Shown here: positions 8,248-16,808 of the stretch, piece by piece
Layout of the letters: each line of letters opens with the position of its first letter
Numbering within the stretch: the stretch's first letter is position 1
From: JBBPYC01 sp038200275
GTDB lineage: Bacteria > Pseudomonadota > Gammaproteobacteria > Burkholderiales > Burkholderiaceae_C
Direction of reading: 5' to 3'
Assembly: GCA_038200275.1 (NCBI GenBank)
Contig: JBBPYC010000082.1
Span: 236,979-300,978, forward strand
Length of the DNA: 64,000 bases
Notes under the pieces: generated by a model
Databases searched by the model: none
Told to the model about the DNA's origin: nothing
Seen by the model: the letters and a program-made list of their open reading frames with translations, nothing else
Made by a program: the position numbers and the translations under genes

Positions 8248-9066
8248 TCATACCGTCAACTCGACCCTGCCGATGCCTGCGAATTCCGCATACACGCGCT
8301 GCCCCGATGCGGTCGGCGGCATGCCGATCCATGAGCCGGTGGTGACCACCGTACCGGCTGGCACCGTACCGCCATCGCGCGTTAAGTGTTGCAGCCAGAT
8401 CGGCAGCAACCAGGCCGGCTCACCGAGCGGATGCGCGCCGGTGCGCTCGATCGGGTCGGCGTTGCCGATGCGGGTCTCGCAGCGCTGGGCCGCCCAATCG
8501 TGCCCGGGCCGATACGGCACCCAGTCGCCGAGCACCAGCGCGCCGTGCGACTGCAGATCGGCCAGTTTCAGCAGCGCGGGCGCGGCCTGCCCTTCGCGCC
8601 AGCGCGAGTCGACGATCTCGATCGACACGGTCATCGCATCCACGAACGCATCCACGTCTTCGTGGCGCAGCAGCACGGCTTGCTCAGGCGTCACGTCGCG
8701 CGCCAGGCGCAACGCAATTTCGGTCTCGACGCGGGGGGCGTTGAAGTGCATGTCACCCAGATTGGTGAGGCTTGGCCGCACACCCTCGGGCGGCAGCGGC
8801 GCATGCGTGATCGGGCCGGTGCGCGAGCCGCCGCCGGACTTCCAGAAGCGCGGCATGGGCCGGCCGCCGCCCGTGTCGTTGCCGCCCGCCCCGGCTGCGC
8901 CGTCGAACCAGTGGAGTGCATCGGCCACGCCCTGCTGAACCGCATAAGCGCGCGCTGCGTCGTCACCGATCACGTCAATCCAGGCCGCTGCCTCGGCTGG
9001 CTGCTTGTCCCGTCGCGCTTGCACCAGCGCCTGCACCAAGCCGTCAAGCATCGCTTCGTCCGTCAT
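8248..9066 (-). CDS. 2-keto-4-pentenoate hydratase / fumarylacetoacetase-fold protein
   Basis: The product is 272 residues of the MhpD/HpaH-like FAH superfamily. Seen: an N-terminal helical part (ALVQARRDKQPAEAAAWIDV), a central NAPRVETEIALRLARDV segment bearing the metal-binding E-x-E, and VTTGSWIGMPPTASGQRVYA near the end, matching the family's TTGS/TGT substrate loop. Members hydrate 2-hydroxy-dienoates or decarboxylate related oxoacids in meta-cleavage routes. There is no aromatic pathway gene beside it, so the substrate is open. It is convergent with the histidine kinase (137 bases apart) and lies downstream of the Bug receptor on the same strand. Confidence 0.82.
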   Translation of the reverse strand: MTDEAMLDGLVQALVQARRDKQPAEAAAWIDVIGDDAARAYAVQQGVADALHWFDGAAGAGGNDTGGGRPMPRFWKSGGGSRTGPITHAPLPPEGVRPSLTNLGDMHFNAPRVETEIALRLARDVTPEQAVLLRHEDVDAFVDAMTVSIEIVDSRWREGQAAPALLKLADLQSHGALVLGDWVPYRPGHDWAAQRCETRIGNADPIERTGAHPLGEPAWLLPIWLQHLTRDGGTVPAGTVVTTGSWIGMPPTASGQRVYAEFAGIGRVELTV

Positions 9067-9227
9067 GTCATCTACCTCATTGGTTTTCCTACAGCGCCAC
9101 CCTACCACCGGCGTAAGCTGACTGGAGATGCGCGATGGGCTTTGCCAAGCTGCACAGAACTGGCGAGTGCCAACCGACCGGAACGCCACTGGCCGTCAAC
9201 CCCGCCTCCTCCAGCAGGGGCCAAAGA

Positions 9228-9308
9228 GCTGGATCCGCCAGGCCGCAGGCGCCGCCCCCGATGGGGGGAGGGTTAGGCGAAGCGACACGCAGTGCGCGCA
9301 GCCGGGGG
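9228..9308. repeat. GC-rich dispersed-type repeat with C5-GAT-G5 hairpin
   Basis: A non-coding block containing CCCCCGATGGGGG (9255-9267), then GGGTTAGGCGAAGCGACACG and a GCGCGCAGCCGGGGGGA tail. I recognise this wording as a dispersed intergenic repeat common in Comamonadaceae-like genomes. Only one clear copy lies in this window. It sits directly downstream of the Bug receptor stop and could act as a transcript end. Confidence 0.45.
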
Positions 9309-9315
9309 GAGAGCT

Positions 9316-10314
9316 CTACTCCAGCCGCACGTTGCCCTCTTTCACCACCTTCGACCATTTCGCAATCTCGCTGCCGATGAAGGCCTGAAACTTCTCACGC
9401 GAGCCGCCGCCGTCCTCGGCGCCGTAGCTGTCCATGCGCTCTTGCACGTCGGGCATTGCGAGGACGGTGTTCACGTCGCGGTTGATTCGCTCGGCAATCT
9501 CCGCTGGCAGCTTGCCCGGCCCAGCCAAGCCGTACCAGGTCGTCGCTTCAAAACCCGGGAAACCCTGCTCCTGCATGGTGGGCACGTTTGGATGGCCTTT
9601 GGCGCGTTTGGCTCGCGTCTGCGCGACCGCGATTACCTTGCCGCTTTTCACATGCGGCGTGGCCGCTGTCATGGTCTCGAAGCTGTACTGGATCTGCCCG
9701 CCCATCAGGTCGGCCAGCAACGGGCCGCTGCCTTTGTACGGCACGTGCAGTGCGTCGATGCCGGCCTGCAGCTTGAACATCTCGAGTGCCATGTGCTGGG
9801 CCGAGCCCGCACCGGCCGAGCCGAAGCTGATCTCACCGGGCTTGGCTTTGCACAAGGCGACGACGTCTTGCACCGTCACCGCTTTCTCACGCGGGCTGGC
9901 GATCAGCAGATTCGGTGTCACGCCGACCAATACGATTGGCACGAAATCCTTCACCGGGTCGTAGCGCAGCTTTGGCTGCAGGCTCGGTGCGAGCGCATGG
10001 CTGTTGATGTGCGCCATCAGCAACGTGCTGCCGTCGCTCGGCTGCTGCGACACGTATTCGGCTGCCAGCACACCGGCCACGCCGGGTTTGTTTTCAACGA
10101 TGACGGGCTGATCCCACATCGTGCCGAGCTTTTGCGCGACCACGCGCGCCAGCGCATCGGTGCCGCCACCCGGTGGAAAACCCACCACGATGCGGATCGG
10201 GCCGCTGGGCAGCGTTGCCTGGGTCTTGGATTGGGTTTGTGCAAACGTGCCAGGGGCGCCGCCGCCGGCCGCCATGGCTGCAAGTGCAGCTTGAATCAGT
10301 GAACGTCTTTGCAT
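9316..10314 (-). CDS. Bug-family (TctC-like) periplasmic solute receptor
   Basis: The product is 332 residues. The signal peptide is MQRRSLIQAALAAMAAGGG with an A-Q cleavage zone near 26. Tripartite tricarboxylate receptor hallmarks follow: IRIVVGFPPGGGTDALARVV (ligand loop), VIVENKPGVAG, FGSAGAGSAQHMALEMF and DALHVPYKGSGP. Bug proteins bind carboxylates or related organic anions for the TctAB permease, or serve other sensing and uptake roles. No tctAB genes are present, so it is an orphan receptor. It lies 66 bases after the aminotransferase gene on the same strand, which suggests co-expression and a ligand linked to glyoxylate or hydroxyacid metabolism (inference). Confidence 0.9.
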   Translation of the reverse strand: MQRRSLIQAALAAMAAGGGAPGTFAQTQSKTQATLPSGPIRIVVGFPPGGGTDALARVVAQKLGTMWDQPVIVENKPGVAGVLAAEYVSQQPSDGSTLLMAHINSHALAPSLQPKLRYDPVKDFVPIVLVGVTPNLLIASPREKAVTVQDVVALCKAKPGEISFGSAGAGSAQHMALEMFKLQAGIDALHVPYKGSGPLLADLMGGQIQYSFETMTAATPHVKSGKVIAVAQTRAKRAKGHPNVPTMQEQGFPGFEATTWYGLAGPGKLPAEIAERINRDVNTVLAMPDVQERMDSYGAEDGGGSREKFQAFIGSEIAKWSKVVKEGNVRLE

Positions 10315-10380
10315 GGGAAAATTTTTGAGGGGAAGGTGACGGAAATCAAACTTGGCATGCAGTCTGCGGGTGACTGCGCG

Positions 10381-11622
10381 TCAAGCCGCTTTCTTCAAAG
10401 CCTGCGGCGCTGCGTGGCCAGCGAAATGGTCCATCGCGGCATGGACGCCGCTGCCCTGCAGCTTCACGCCTGAGAGCTTCAAGCCCATCTCGACGCCAGC
10501 CACCATGGCGAGCAAGGTCAGGTCGTTGCTGTCGCCGAGGTGCCCCATGCGGAACATGCGGCCTTTGAGCTTGCCGAGACCAGTGCCGAGCGACATGTCG
10601 AAGCGTTCGTGAATCAATCGGCGTATCGCATCGGCATCGACGCCCGGCGGCGTGATGACACCGGTCAACACCGGTGAGTAGACCGCCGGGTCCGCACATT
10701 GGATCGGCAGCCCCCACGCGGTCACGGCAGCGCGCACGCCGGCAGCCCAGCGCCGATGCCGCGCCAGCACGTTGGGCAGCCCTTCGCCCAGGATCATGTC
10801 GAGCGCTTCGGACAAGCCGTACAGCAAGTTCGTGTTCGGCGTGGAGGGCCAATAGCCGCTCTTGTTCATCTCGATCATCTCGTCCCACGCGAAGTAAGAA
10901 CGCGGTAGTTTGGCGGTTTTCATCGCATCGAGGGCTCTGGGCGACAGCGCGTTGAAGCCGATGCCCGGCGGCAGCATCAGGCCCTTTTGCGAGCCGCTGA
11001 TCGTCACGTCCACACCCCATGCATCGTGCTGGTAGTCGGCGCTGCCCAGGCCCGAGATGCTGTCGACCAGCAGCAGCGCCGGGTGCCTGGCCGCATCGAT
11101 GGCGCGGCGCACCGCGTGAATGTCGGACGTGACGCCGGTCGAGGTTTCGTTGTGGACCACACAGACCGCCTTGATGCGGTGTTCGGAATCCTTCGCCAGT
11201 CGCTGTTCGATCAATTCGGCCTGCACGCCGCGGCGCCAGCCAGGTGCGTTCGGCAACAGCTCATCAGCGCCTCCGTAGGTCAACACTTCGGTCTGCAGCC
11301 CGAGCCGCTTTGCGAGCTGATTCCACAGCGCAGCGAAGTGTCCGGTCTCATACATCAGCACGTGGTCGCCCGGGCTCAGCGTGTTGGTCAACGCCGCTTC
11401 CCAGGCGCCGGTGCCCGAAGACGGGTAGATCGCGACGGGGTGCCTGGTCTGAAAGATCTTGCGAATGTCGGCCAACACCTTCAGGCCGAGCTGGCCAAAT
11501 TCCGGGCCACGGTGGTCAATCGTCGGCAGGCTCATCGCGCGCAGGATGCGGTCCGGCACCGGGCTCGGGCCGGGAATTTGCAGGAAGTGGCGGCCAGTGG
11601 GGTGAAAGTCGAGTTGCAGCAT
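10381..11622 (-). CDS. Class V aminotransferase, serine-glyoxylate / alanine-glyoxylate type
   Basis: The product is 413 residues, fold type I PLP enzyme. Landmarks: FLQIPGPSPVPDRILRAMSL at the N-terminus, PSSGTGAWEAALTNTLSPGD, LLLVDSISGLGSADYQHDAW and the Schiff-base lysine K213 in SGSQKGLMLPPG. The order and spacing match serine-glyoxylate aminotransferases (SgaA), which move the amino group of L-serine (or alanine) to glyoxylate. A strong GGAGG precedes the ATG. It is transcribed away from the GntR gene, and one of the two identical palindromes lies 28 bases upstream of its start. The following Bug gene probably shares its transcript. Exact amino donor is unproven. Confidence 0.88.
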   Translation of the reverse strand: MLQLDFHPTGRHFLQIPGPSPVPDRILRAMSLPTIDHRGPEFGQLGLKVLADIRKIFQTRHPVAIYPSSGTGAWEAALTNTLSPGDHVLMYETGHFAALWNQLAKRLGLQTEVLTYGGADELLPNAPGWRRGVQAELIEQRLAKDSEHRIKAVCVVHNETSTGVTSDIHAVRRAIDAARHPALLLVDSISGLGSADYQHDAWGVDVTISGSQKGLMLPPGIGFNALSPRALDAMKTAKLPRSYFAWDEMIEMNKSGYWPSTPNTNLLYGLSEALDMILGEGLPNVLARHRRWAAGVRAAVTAWGLPIQCADPAVYSPVLTGVITPPGVDADAIRRLIHERFDMSLGTGLGKLKGRMFRMGHLGDSNDLTLLAMVAGVEMGLKLSGVKLQGSGVHAAMDHFAGHAAPQALKKAA

Positions 11623-11649
11623 GGGTTACCTCCATCATCGGTCTGGCTA

Positions 11650-11663
11650 TTTTGCATGCAAAA
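11650..11663. promoter_or_regulatory. Palindromic operator copy 1 (GntR/FCD type)
   Basis: TTTTGCATGCAAAA, a perfect 14-bp palindrome in an AT-rich patch 28 bases upstream of the aminotransferase start. An identical copy lies 75 bases away, near the GntR gene. Symmetry, location in the divergent control region and the adjacent FCD-type regulator make it a probable GntR operator. Confidence 0.75.
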
Positions 11664-11724
11664 CATAGAATCAACGCAATGAAGCCTTTTTTCTTCGCTA
11701 TTCAGCTGCTAAAGCACGTTTTAT

Positions 11725-11738
11725 TTTTGCATGCAAAA
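11725..11738. promoter_or_regulatory. Palindromic operator copy 2 (GntR/FCD type)
   Basis: The second identical TTTTGCATGCAAAA, 22 bases upstream of the chosen GntR start. The centre-to-centre distance of 75 bp is close to seven helical turns, so both sites would face the same side of the DNA and could be bridged by one tetramer. Confidence 0.75.
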
Positions 11739-11760
11739 TTGTTTGGGTGCGGGACAAGAC

Positions 11761-12441
11761 ATGGCTGAAGTCGTCGCGATTTCCCCCGGCACGTTGCATG
11801 ATCAAGTGCTGACGCGGCTGCGTGCGTTGCTGGTCGAAGGCCACATTGCACCGGGCGCCAAGCTCAATGAGCGTGAACTCAGCGCGCAACTGCACGTGTC
11901 GCGCACACCACTGCGCGAAGCGATCAAGCTGCTGGCGGCCGAAGGGCTGGTCGATCTGCTGCCGAACCGCGGCGCGGTGGCGGTTCAGCTGACCGCAGAC
12001 GACGTGCGCCACACGTTCGAGCTGCTTGAAACACTGGAAGGCATGGCTGGCGAATTGGCAGCCCAACGCATCACCGCAGCCGAACTCGCCGAACTGCAAG
12101 CGCTGCATTACGAGATGCTGGCCTGCCACGCGCGGCGCGATCTGCCCGGCTATTACCGGCTGAATGCGCGCATCCATTCGGCTGTCACCACGGCTGCGGG
12201 CAATCCGGTGCTGGCGGCCACCTACCGTTCGGTCAACGCGCGCGTGCAGTCGTTGCGCTTTCGCACCAATCAGGACGAAGCGAAGTGGCTTGTCGCCGTG
12301 CGCCAGCACGAGAAGATGATCGTTGCGCTGACGGCCCGCGATGCAACCGGCCTGCGTGCGTTGATGGCACATCACCTGAGGCTCAAGCGCGACACCGTGT
12401 TGGCGCTGATGCAAGGCAGAGACACGCAACGTTTCGCTTGA
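11761..12441 (+). CDS. GntR-family transcriptional regulator, FadR/FCD subfamily
   Basis: The product is 226 residues. The N-terminal winged helix (about 10-75) includes LNERELSAQLHVSRTPLREA, the GntR recognition-helix pattern. The C-terminal all-helical FCD domain (about 85-215) keeps the metal or ligand His positions, for example LNARIHSAV and the late HEKM and MAHHLRLK segments. An ATG at 11731 is in frame but lies inside operator copy 2, so the ATG at 11761 is preferred. FCD regulators usually respond to small organic acids. It probably controls the divergent aminotransferase-Bug unit and the downstream oxidoreductase. Confidence 0.9.
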   Translation: MAEVVAISPGTLHDQVLTRLRALLVEGHIAPGAKLNERELSAQLHVSRTPLREAIKLLAAEGLVDLLPNRGAVAVQLTADDVRHTFELLETLEGMAGELAAQRITAAELAELQALHYEMLACHARRDLPGYYRLNARIHSAVTTAAGNPVLAATYRSVNARVQSLRFRTNQDEAKWLVAVRQHEKMIVALTARDATGLRALMAHHLRLKRDTVLALMQGRDTQRFA

Positions 12442-12497
12442 TTGCCCGCTGCCTGTTTTTTCCCATATCTCGACCCCACCAACCAACCGACCCTGAC

Positions 12498-15400
12498 ATG
12501 CACATCGAAGCCGCTGAACGCCGCGCCCCTGCCGGCACCTGTCTGCCGCCCAACGACGTGTGCGAGCAGCTTGCGCGCCGGCTGATGGGGGCCTGTGAAG
12601 GCGAGGTGATGTTCGATGCCGGCTCGCGTGGGCGGTATGCGACCGATGCGTCGATCTATCAGATCATGCCGGTGGGTGTGCTGGTGCCGAAATCGGAAGC
12701 CGACGTGGCTACCGCCATCGACATCGCGCGCGAGCTGAAGGTCCCGGTGCTGCCGCGCGGCGGTGGCACCAGCCAGTGCGGCCAGACCACCGGCGCCGCG
12801 CTCGTGATCGACACCTCAAAGTATCTGCGCCGCGTGCTCGACTTGGACGTGGCAGCCCGCACGGCAACGGTTCAACCCGGCATCGTGCTCGATCACTTGA
12901 ACGCGCAGTTAAAGCTGCATGGCCTGTGGTTCCCGGTGGATGTCTCGACCAGCGCGCAGGCCACGCTCGGCGGCATGGGGGGCAACAACTCGTGCGGTTC
13001 GCGCTCCATTGCCTACGGCAACATGGTGCACAACGTGCTGGGCGCAAGCGCCTGGCTGTCGGACGGCGAAGCGGTCGACTTCGGCCCGGTGTCGCAGCTC
13101 GGCGCACGCGCGGCCGGCATCGCAAATCATGTGCGTGAGCTGGCCGTGCAGCACCGCGCACAGATCGCACAACACTGGCCCAAGGTCATGCGTCGTGTGG
13201 CCGGCTACAACCTCGACATCTTCGACAACCAGAGCGAAAAACCTTATACGAACGACGGTAGCGTGAACCTCGCGCACCTGCTGATCGGATCGGAAGGCAC
13301 GCTCGCGTTCACGCGCAGCCTGACCTTGCGCCTGAGTGAGCTTCCACGCGCAAAGATGCTCGGCGTGGTGAATTTCCCGACCTTCCGCGCGGCGATGGAA
13401 GCGGCACAGCACATCGTGAAGCTCGGGCCCACGGCCGTCGAGCTGGTGGATCGCACGATGATCGAGTTGAGTTTGACCAACCCGGCGTTCCGCCCGACGG
13501 TGGAGACCGCGCTGATCGGCAAGCCGGCAGCGATTTTGCTCGTCGAGTTCGCGGGCGATGACCGCAGCGTGCTGGCACGGAAGCTGCATTCCTTGGTCGA
13601 ACTGATGGGCGATCTCGGCCTGCCGAACAGCGTCGTCGAGATGCCCGACGAAGCACCGCAGAAAGCGTTGTGGGATGTGCGCAAGGCCGGCCTCAACATC
13701 ATGATGAGCTTGAAGGGCGACGGCAAGCCAGTCAGCTTCATCGAAGACTGCGCGGTGCCGCTCGAACACTTGGCTGACTACACCGACGGACTCACGGAAG
13801 TGTTCACACGCCACGGCACGCGCGGCACCTGGTATGCGCACGCTTCGGTGGGCACGCTGCACGTGCGGCCGATCCTCGACATGCGCGCGGGCGGCGGCGC
13901 CAAGATGCGTGCGATTGCGGAAGAAGCGAGCCAGCTCGTGCGCAAGTACAAGGGCGCGTTCAGTGGCGAGCACGGCGACGGGCTGTGCCGCGGCGAATGG
14001 ATCGAGTGGCAGTTCGGCCCCGCGTTGAACGACGCCTTCCGTTCGATCAAAAACGAACTCGACCCCATCGGTCTGTTCAACCCCGGCAAGATCATCGACC
14101 CGCCGAAGATGGACGACGCCGCGCTGCTGCGCTTCGCACCCGCATCGGCACCCAGGCCTTACCGACGCATCCCGCTCAACACCGTACTCGACTGGTCGAG
14201 CTGGAACGTGCAGGCCGATCCGGTCACCGAGGTCGCAACCGCACCGGGCACCGGCGGCGACGTGACCGGCGGGTTTGCCAAGGCAGTCGAGATGTGCAAC
14301 AACAACGGCCACTGCAGAAAGTTCGATGCCGGCACGATGTGCCCGAGCTTTCGGGTCACACGCGATGAGCAGCACGGCACGCGTGGCCGCGCGAATACAT
14401 TGCGGCTCGCGCTGTCAGGCCAGCTGGGCCCCGACGCGTTCACGAGCGACGCGATGGCCGAAACGTTTGCTCTGTGCGTCGGCTGCAAAGGCTGCAAACG
14501 CGAATGCCCGACCGGCGTCGACATGGCGAAGATGAAGATCGAGTTCACCGCGCACTACAAGGCCAAGCATGGCTTCAGCGCAAAGGATCGACTGATCGCG
14601 CAGTTGCCCGACTATGCGGATCGCGCTTCACGAGCCGCACCGTTGATGAACCTGCGCAACACGCTGCCGGGTGCCGGCTGGCTCGGCGAAAAGGCGCTCG
14701 GGTTGTCGGCCAAACGAAGATTGCCCGAGTGGCGGCGTGACACGTTCTGGCGCTCTCGTGGCGCGTCACTGTTCGTGAGCCGGGAGGAGGCGATCGCCGC
14801 CGCAAAAGCTGGCGGCAAGGTCGCCGTGTTGTTCGTCGACACGTTCAACGGCACCTTCGAAACCGAGAACGCCCTGGCCGCCGCACGCGTGCTCAAGGCC
14901 GGCGGCTACGCGCTGCACACGATCGAAAAAGCTGGCGGGCATTACTGCTGTGGCCGCACCTATCTGGCCGCCGGCATGGTCGATCAGGCTCGGCAAAAAG
15001 TCGATGCGCTGATCGACGCGTTGTTGCCGCTTGCCGATGCCGGCATCGCGGTCGTCGGGCTGGAACCGTCGTGCCTGCTGACCTTGCGCGATGAAGCGCT
15101 GGTGCTGGGTCTCGGCAAGAAGGCCGAAACCGTCGCTGCACAGGCACTGCTGCTCGAAGAGTTCATCGCGCGCGAAGCCAGAGCCGAGCGGTTCTCGGTC
15201 GCTTTCAAGCCGGCTGGAAAGCCGATTCTGCTGCATGGCCACTGCCACCAAAAAGCGTTTGGCGCTGTGCCGCCGATCCTCGATGTGCTGAAGCTGATCC
15301 CGGATGCGAAACCGGAACTGATCGAGACTTCATGCTGCGGCATGGCCGGCAGCTTCGGCTATGAGGCCGAGCATCACGCGGTGTCGATGCAGATGGCCGA

Positions 15401-15539
15401 GCTGAGCTTGCTGCCGGCGATCCGCAAACAACCGGATGCGATCGTGGTGGCGGACGGCACCAGTTGCCGGCATCAGATTGCAGACGGCGCGCAGCGCGAG
15501 GCGGTACACATCGCACGGCTGCTGGATCGGTTGCTCTGA
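12498..15539 (+). CDS. FAD-linked 2-hydroxyacid dehydrogenase fused to Fe-S/CCG domains (GlcD-GlcF type)
   Basis: The product is 1013 residues. The N-terminal half is a FAD_binding_4/PCMH domain (VLPRGGGTSQCGQTTGAALV at about 85-104) followed by an FAD-oxidase C domain with SGEHGDGLCRGEW. Two ferredoxin-type cysteine clusters follow: MCNNNGHC at about 598 and CVGCKGCKRECP at about 660. The C-terminal half has two CCG heterodisulfide-reductase-type motifs, at about 816 (YCCGRTY) and 945 (SCCGMAGSFG). Such fusions oxidise D-lactate, glycolate or other D-2-hydroxyacids and pass electrons to quinone. The gene lies 56 bases after the GntR gene. Substrate not fixed, but a link to glyoxylate supply for the aminotransferase is attractive. 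Confidence 0.88.
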   Translation: MHIEAAERRAPAGTCLPPNDVCEQLARRLMGACEGEVMFDAGSRGRYATDASIYQIMPVGVLVPKSEADVATAIDIARELKVPVLPRGGGTSQCGQTTGAALVIDTSKYLRRVLDLDVAARTATVQPGIVLDHLNAQLKLHGLWFPVDVSTSAQATLGGMGGNNSCGSRSIAYGNMVHNVLGASAWLSDGEAVDFGPVSQLGARAAGIANHVRELAVQHRAQIAQHWPKVMRRVAGYNLDIFDNQSEKPYTNDGSVNLAHLLIGSEGTLAFTRSLTLRLSELPRAKMLGVVNFPTFRAAMEAAQHIVKLGPTAVELVDRTMIELSLTNPAFRPTVETALIGKPAAILLVEFAGDDRSVLARKLHSLVELMGDLGLPNSVVEMPDEAPQKALWDVRKAGLNIMMSLKGDGKPVSFIEDCAVPLEHLADYTDGLTEVFTRHGTRGTWYAHASVGTLHVRPILDMRAGGGAKMRAIAEEASQLVRKYKGAFSGEHGDGLCRGEWIEWQFGPALNDAFRSIKNELDPIGLFNPGKIIDPPKMDDAALLRFAPASAPRPYRRIPLNTVLDWSSWNVQADPVTEVATAPGTGGDVTGGFAKAVEMCNNNGHCRKFDAGTMCPSFRVTRDEQHGTRGRANTLRLALSGQLGPDAFTSDAMAETFALCVGCKGCKRECPTGVDMAKMKIEFTAHYKAKHGFSAKDRLIAQLPDYADRASRAAPLMNLRNTLPGAGWLGEKALGLSAKRRLPEWRRDTFWRSRGASLFVSREEAIAAAKAGGKVAVLFVDTFNGTFETENALAAARVLKAGGYALHTIEKAGGHYCCGRTYLAAGMVDQARQKVDALIDALLPLADAGIAVVGLEPSCLLTLRDEALVLGLGKKAETVAAQALLLEEFIAREARAERFSVAFKPAGKPILLHGHCHQKAFGAVPPILDVLKLIPDAKPELIETSCCGMAGSFGYEAEHHAVSMQMAELSLLPAIRKQPDAIVVADGTSCRHQIADGAQREAVHIARLLDRLL

Positions 15540-15604
15540 AGGCGATGAGCCTCCAGAAATTTGAATCGATTCAGCCAGAGGTGCTTACCAGTCCTACATA
15601 CTTA

Positions 15605-15621
15605 GCTATAAAACAGATAGC
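15605..15621. repeat. GCTAT-type mini-hairpin overlapping the waaF stop
   Basis: GCTATAAAACAGATAGC: 5-bp arms, 7-base loop. The CTA at 15606-15608 is the waaF stop codon read on the minus strand, so the element supplies the end of the gene. It is related to the copy at 5651. Confidence 0.5.
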
Positions 15622-16661
15622 ACTCGCTCCGCGCTGACATCGTTCAAGCAGCGCGTATGCCCCAGCGGGCAAGTGCGTTCGAAGCACGGCGCGCAGTCCA
15701 GTGACGGCTGGTACGTGGAATCGTCCTTGAGCCAGATGACCTGTGCCGCGTTGTTCAGTGGCGGTGTGTGACGCGGACTCGACGAGCCAAAGATCGCGAT
15801 CTGCCGCACACCCAGTGCAGCGGCAACATGCATCAAACCAGAGTCGTTGCTGACCACGCTGGCTGCGCCCGCAATCCACGCAAAGGCCTGTTCCAACGAG
15901 GTCTTGCCGGACAAGTCGATGCAGCCATGTGCCGCAGGCGCCGACGCATCCGTTGATGCGTCGGCGCCTGCTGATACTGCTGCTGCAATTGCACCGCAGA
16001 GTTCTGATTCCTTGGCCGATCCGAGCAGCACCACGGGCTGTTGCAGGCTGCGGCCGAGTTCCACAAAGCGCTCGGCCGGCCAGCGTTTGGCGGGGCCGTA
16101 CTCAGCACCCGGCGCGAACACGATGTAGTCGCCGTGCCGCAACTGGTGCACCTGCAGCACCTGATCGACTTCTGCAGCGGCCACTTTGAGATTGGGTCGG
16201 TCCTGCTCCACCCCCGGCTCCCCAGCCAGCGCGGAATAAAACGCCACCATCGGCAAGCGCGTGCTGCGCCCCGGATTGCGCAATCGGTGCGTGAGCAACC
16301 CGACCCGCGCTTCGCCCAGATAGCCCACGCGCTTCGGGATGCCAGCCAGCAGCGGCAGCAGCGCGCTTTTGAGCGAGTTTGGCAACACGTAAGCGGTGTC
16401 GAAGCGGCCGGCCAATTGCCGACTCAGCGCGTGCCTTGCGCGCAGTTGGATGCTGCCGCGCTGAAAAGGCAATTCGATTACCTGATGTACTTGCGGCATC
16501 GCGCGATACACCGGCGCCACCGCCGGCACCGCGCCAACCGTCAGCCGTTCGCCGCGTGCATGCAAGCGACGCAACAGCGGCTCGGTCATCACCGCATCGC
16601 CGATCCACTGCGGCGCCACGATGAAACTCTCGCCCGCCGCAGGCGCGGATTCGCTACGCAC
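15606..16661 (-). CDS. waaF: Lipopolysaccharide heptosyltransferase II (glycosyltransferase family 9)
   Basis: The product is 351 residues. GT9 landmarks: SFIVAPQWIGDAVMTEPLLR at the N-terminus, YVLPNSLKSALLPLLAGIPK, YIVFAPGAEYGPAKRWPAER (sugar-nucleotide loop) and SVVSNDSGLMHVAAALGVRQ. WaaF adds the second L,D-heptose to the inner core of lipid A-core on the cytoplasmic face. The start is GTG at 16661, preceded by GAGG. An Ala/Asp-rich stretch between the SAKESELCG and CIDLSGKTS segments is encoded by a perfect 38-base hairpin and looks like an in-frame insertion. The end of the gene overlaps a mini-hairpin. Confidence 0.9.
   Translation of the reverse strand: MRSESAPAAGESFIVAPQWIGDAVMTEPLLRRLHARGERLTVGAVPAVAPVYRAMPQVHQVIELPFQRGSIQLRARHALSRQLAGRFDTAYVLPNSLKSALLPLLAGIPKRVGYLGEARVGLLTHRLRNPGRSTRLPMVAFYSALAGEPGVEQDRPNLKVAAAEVDQVLQVHQLRHGDYIVFAPGAEYGPAKRWPAERFVELGRSLQQPVVLLGSAKESELCGAIAAAVSAGADASTDASAPAAHGCIDLSGKTSLEQAFAWIAGAASVVSNDSGLMHVAAALGVRQIAIFGSSSPRHTPPLNNAAQVIWLKDDSTYQPSLDCAPCFERTCPLGHTRCLNDVSAERVLSVL
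15934..15971. repeat. Perfect 38-base inverted repeat inside waaF
   Basis: Two 17-bp arms (15934-15950 and 15955-15971) are exact reverse complements around a CGTT loop. It encodes an Ala/Asp/Ser-rich segment of WaaF without breaking the frame. This is far beyond the short GC-rich arms expected by chance. Confidence 0.9.
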
Positions 16662-16808
16662 AACGAGCCTCAGTGCGCGTCACAGGCCACAACGACGCAT
16701 GAATTCTTCCAGCGGAGCCGTCTCTGCCGGGCCGCCGCCAGCGGCGCTTCCGGCTGCGGGGCAAGGCGAGAGCCGACCGAAGGCAGCGTTGCCGGGAGAG
16801 GGTAAGCC
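16662..16808. other. Intergenic region waaF / zinc-finger gene
   Basis: 147 bases, very GC-rich from 16721 onward, with GGGCAAGGCGAGAGCCGACC wording that resembles dispersed intergenic repeats of related genomes. No product recognised. Confidence 0.35.

Noticed and set aside
9228..9308. The C5-GAT-G5 block as part of an insertion sequence
   Set aside because: There is no transposase frame, terminal repeat or target duplication; it reads as a small dispersed non-coding repeat.
12909..14375. A 488-codon open frame on the minus strand within the FAD/Fe-S oxidoreductase gene
   Set aside because: It is antisense to a gene with clear FAD and Fe-S motifs; long antisense frames are normal at this GC content, and its translation shows no family motif.
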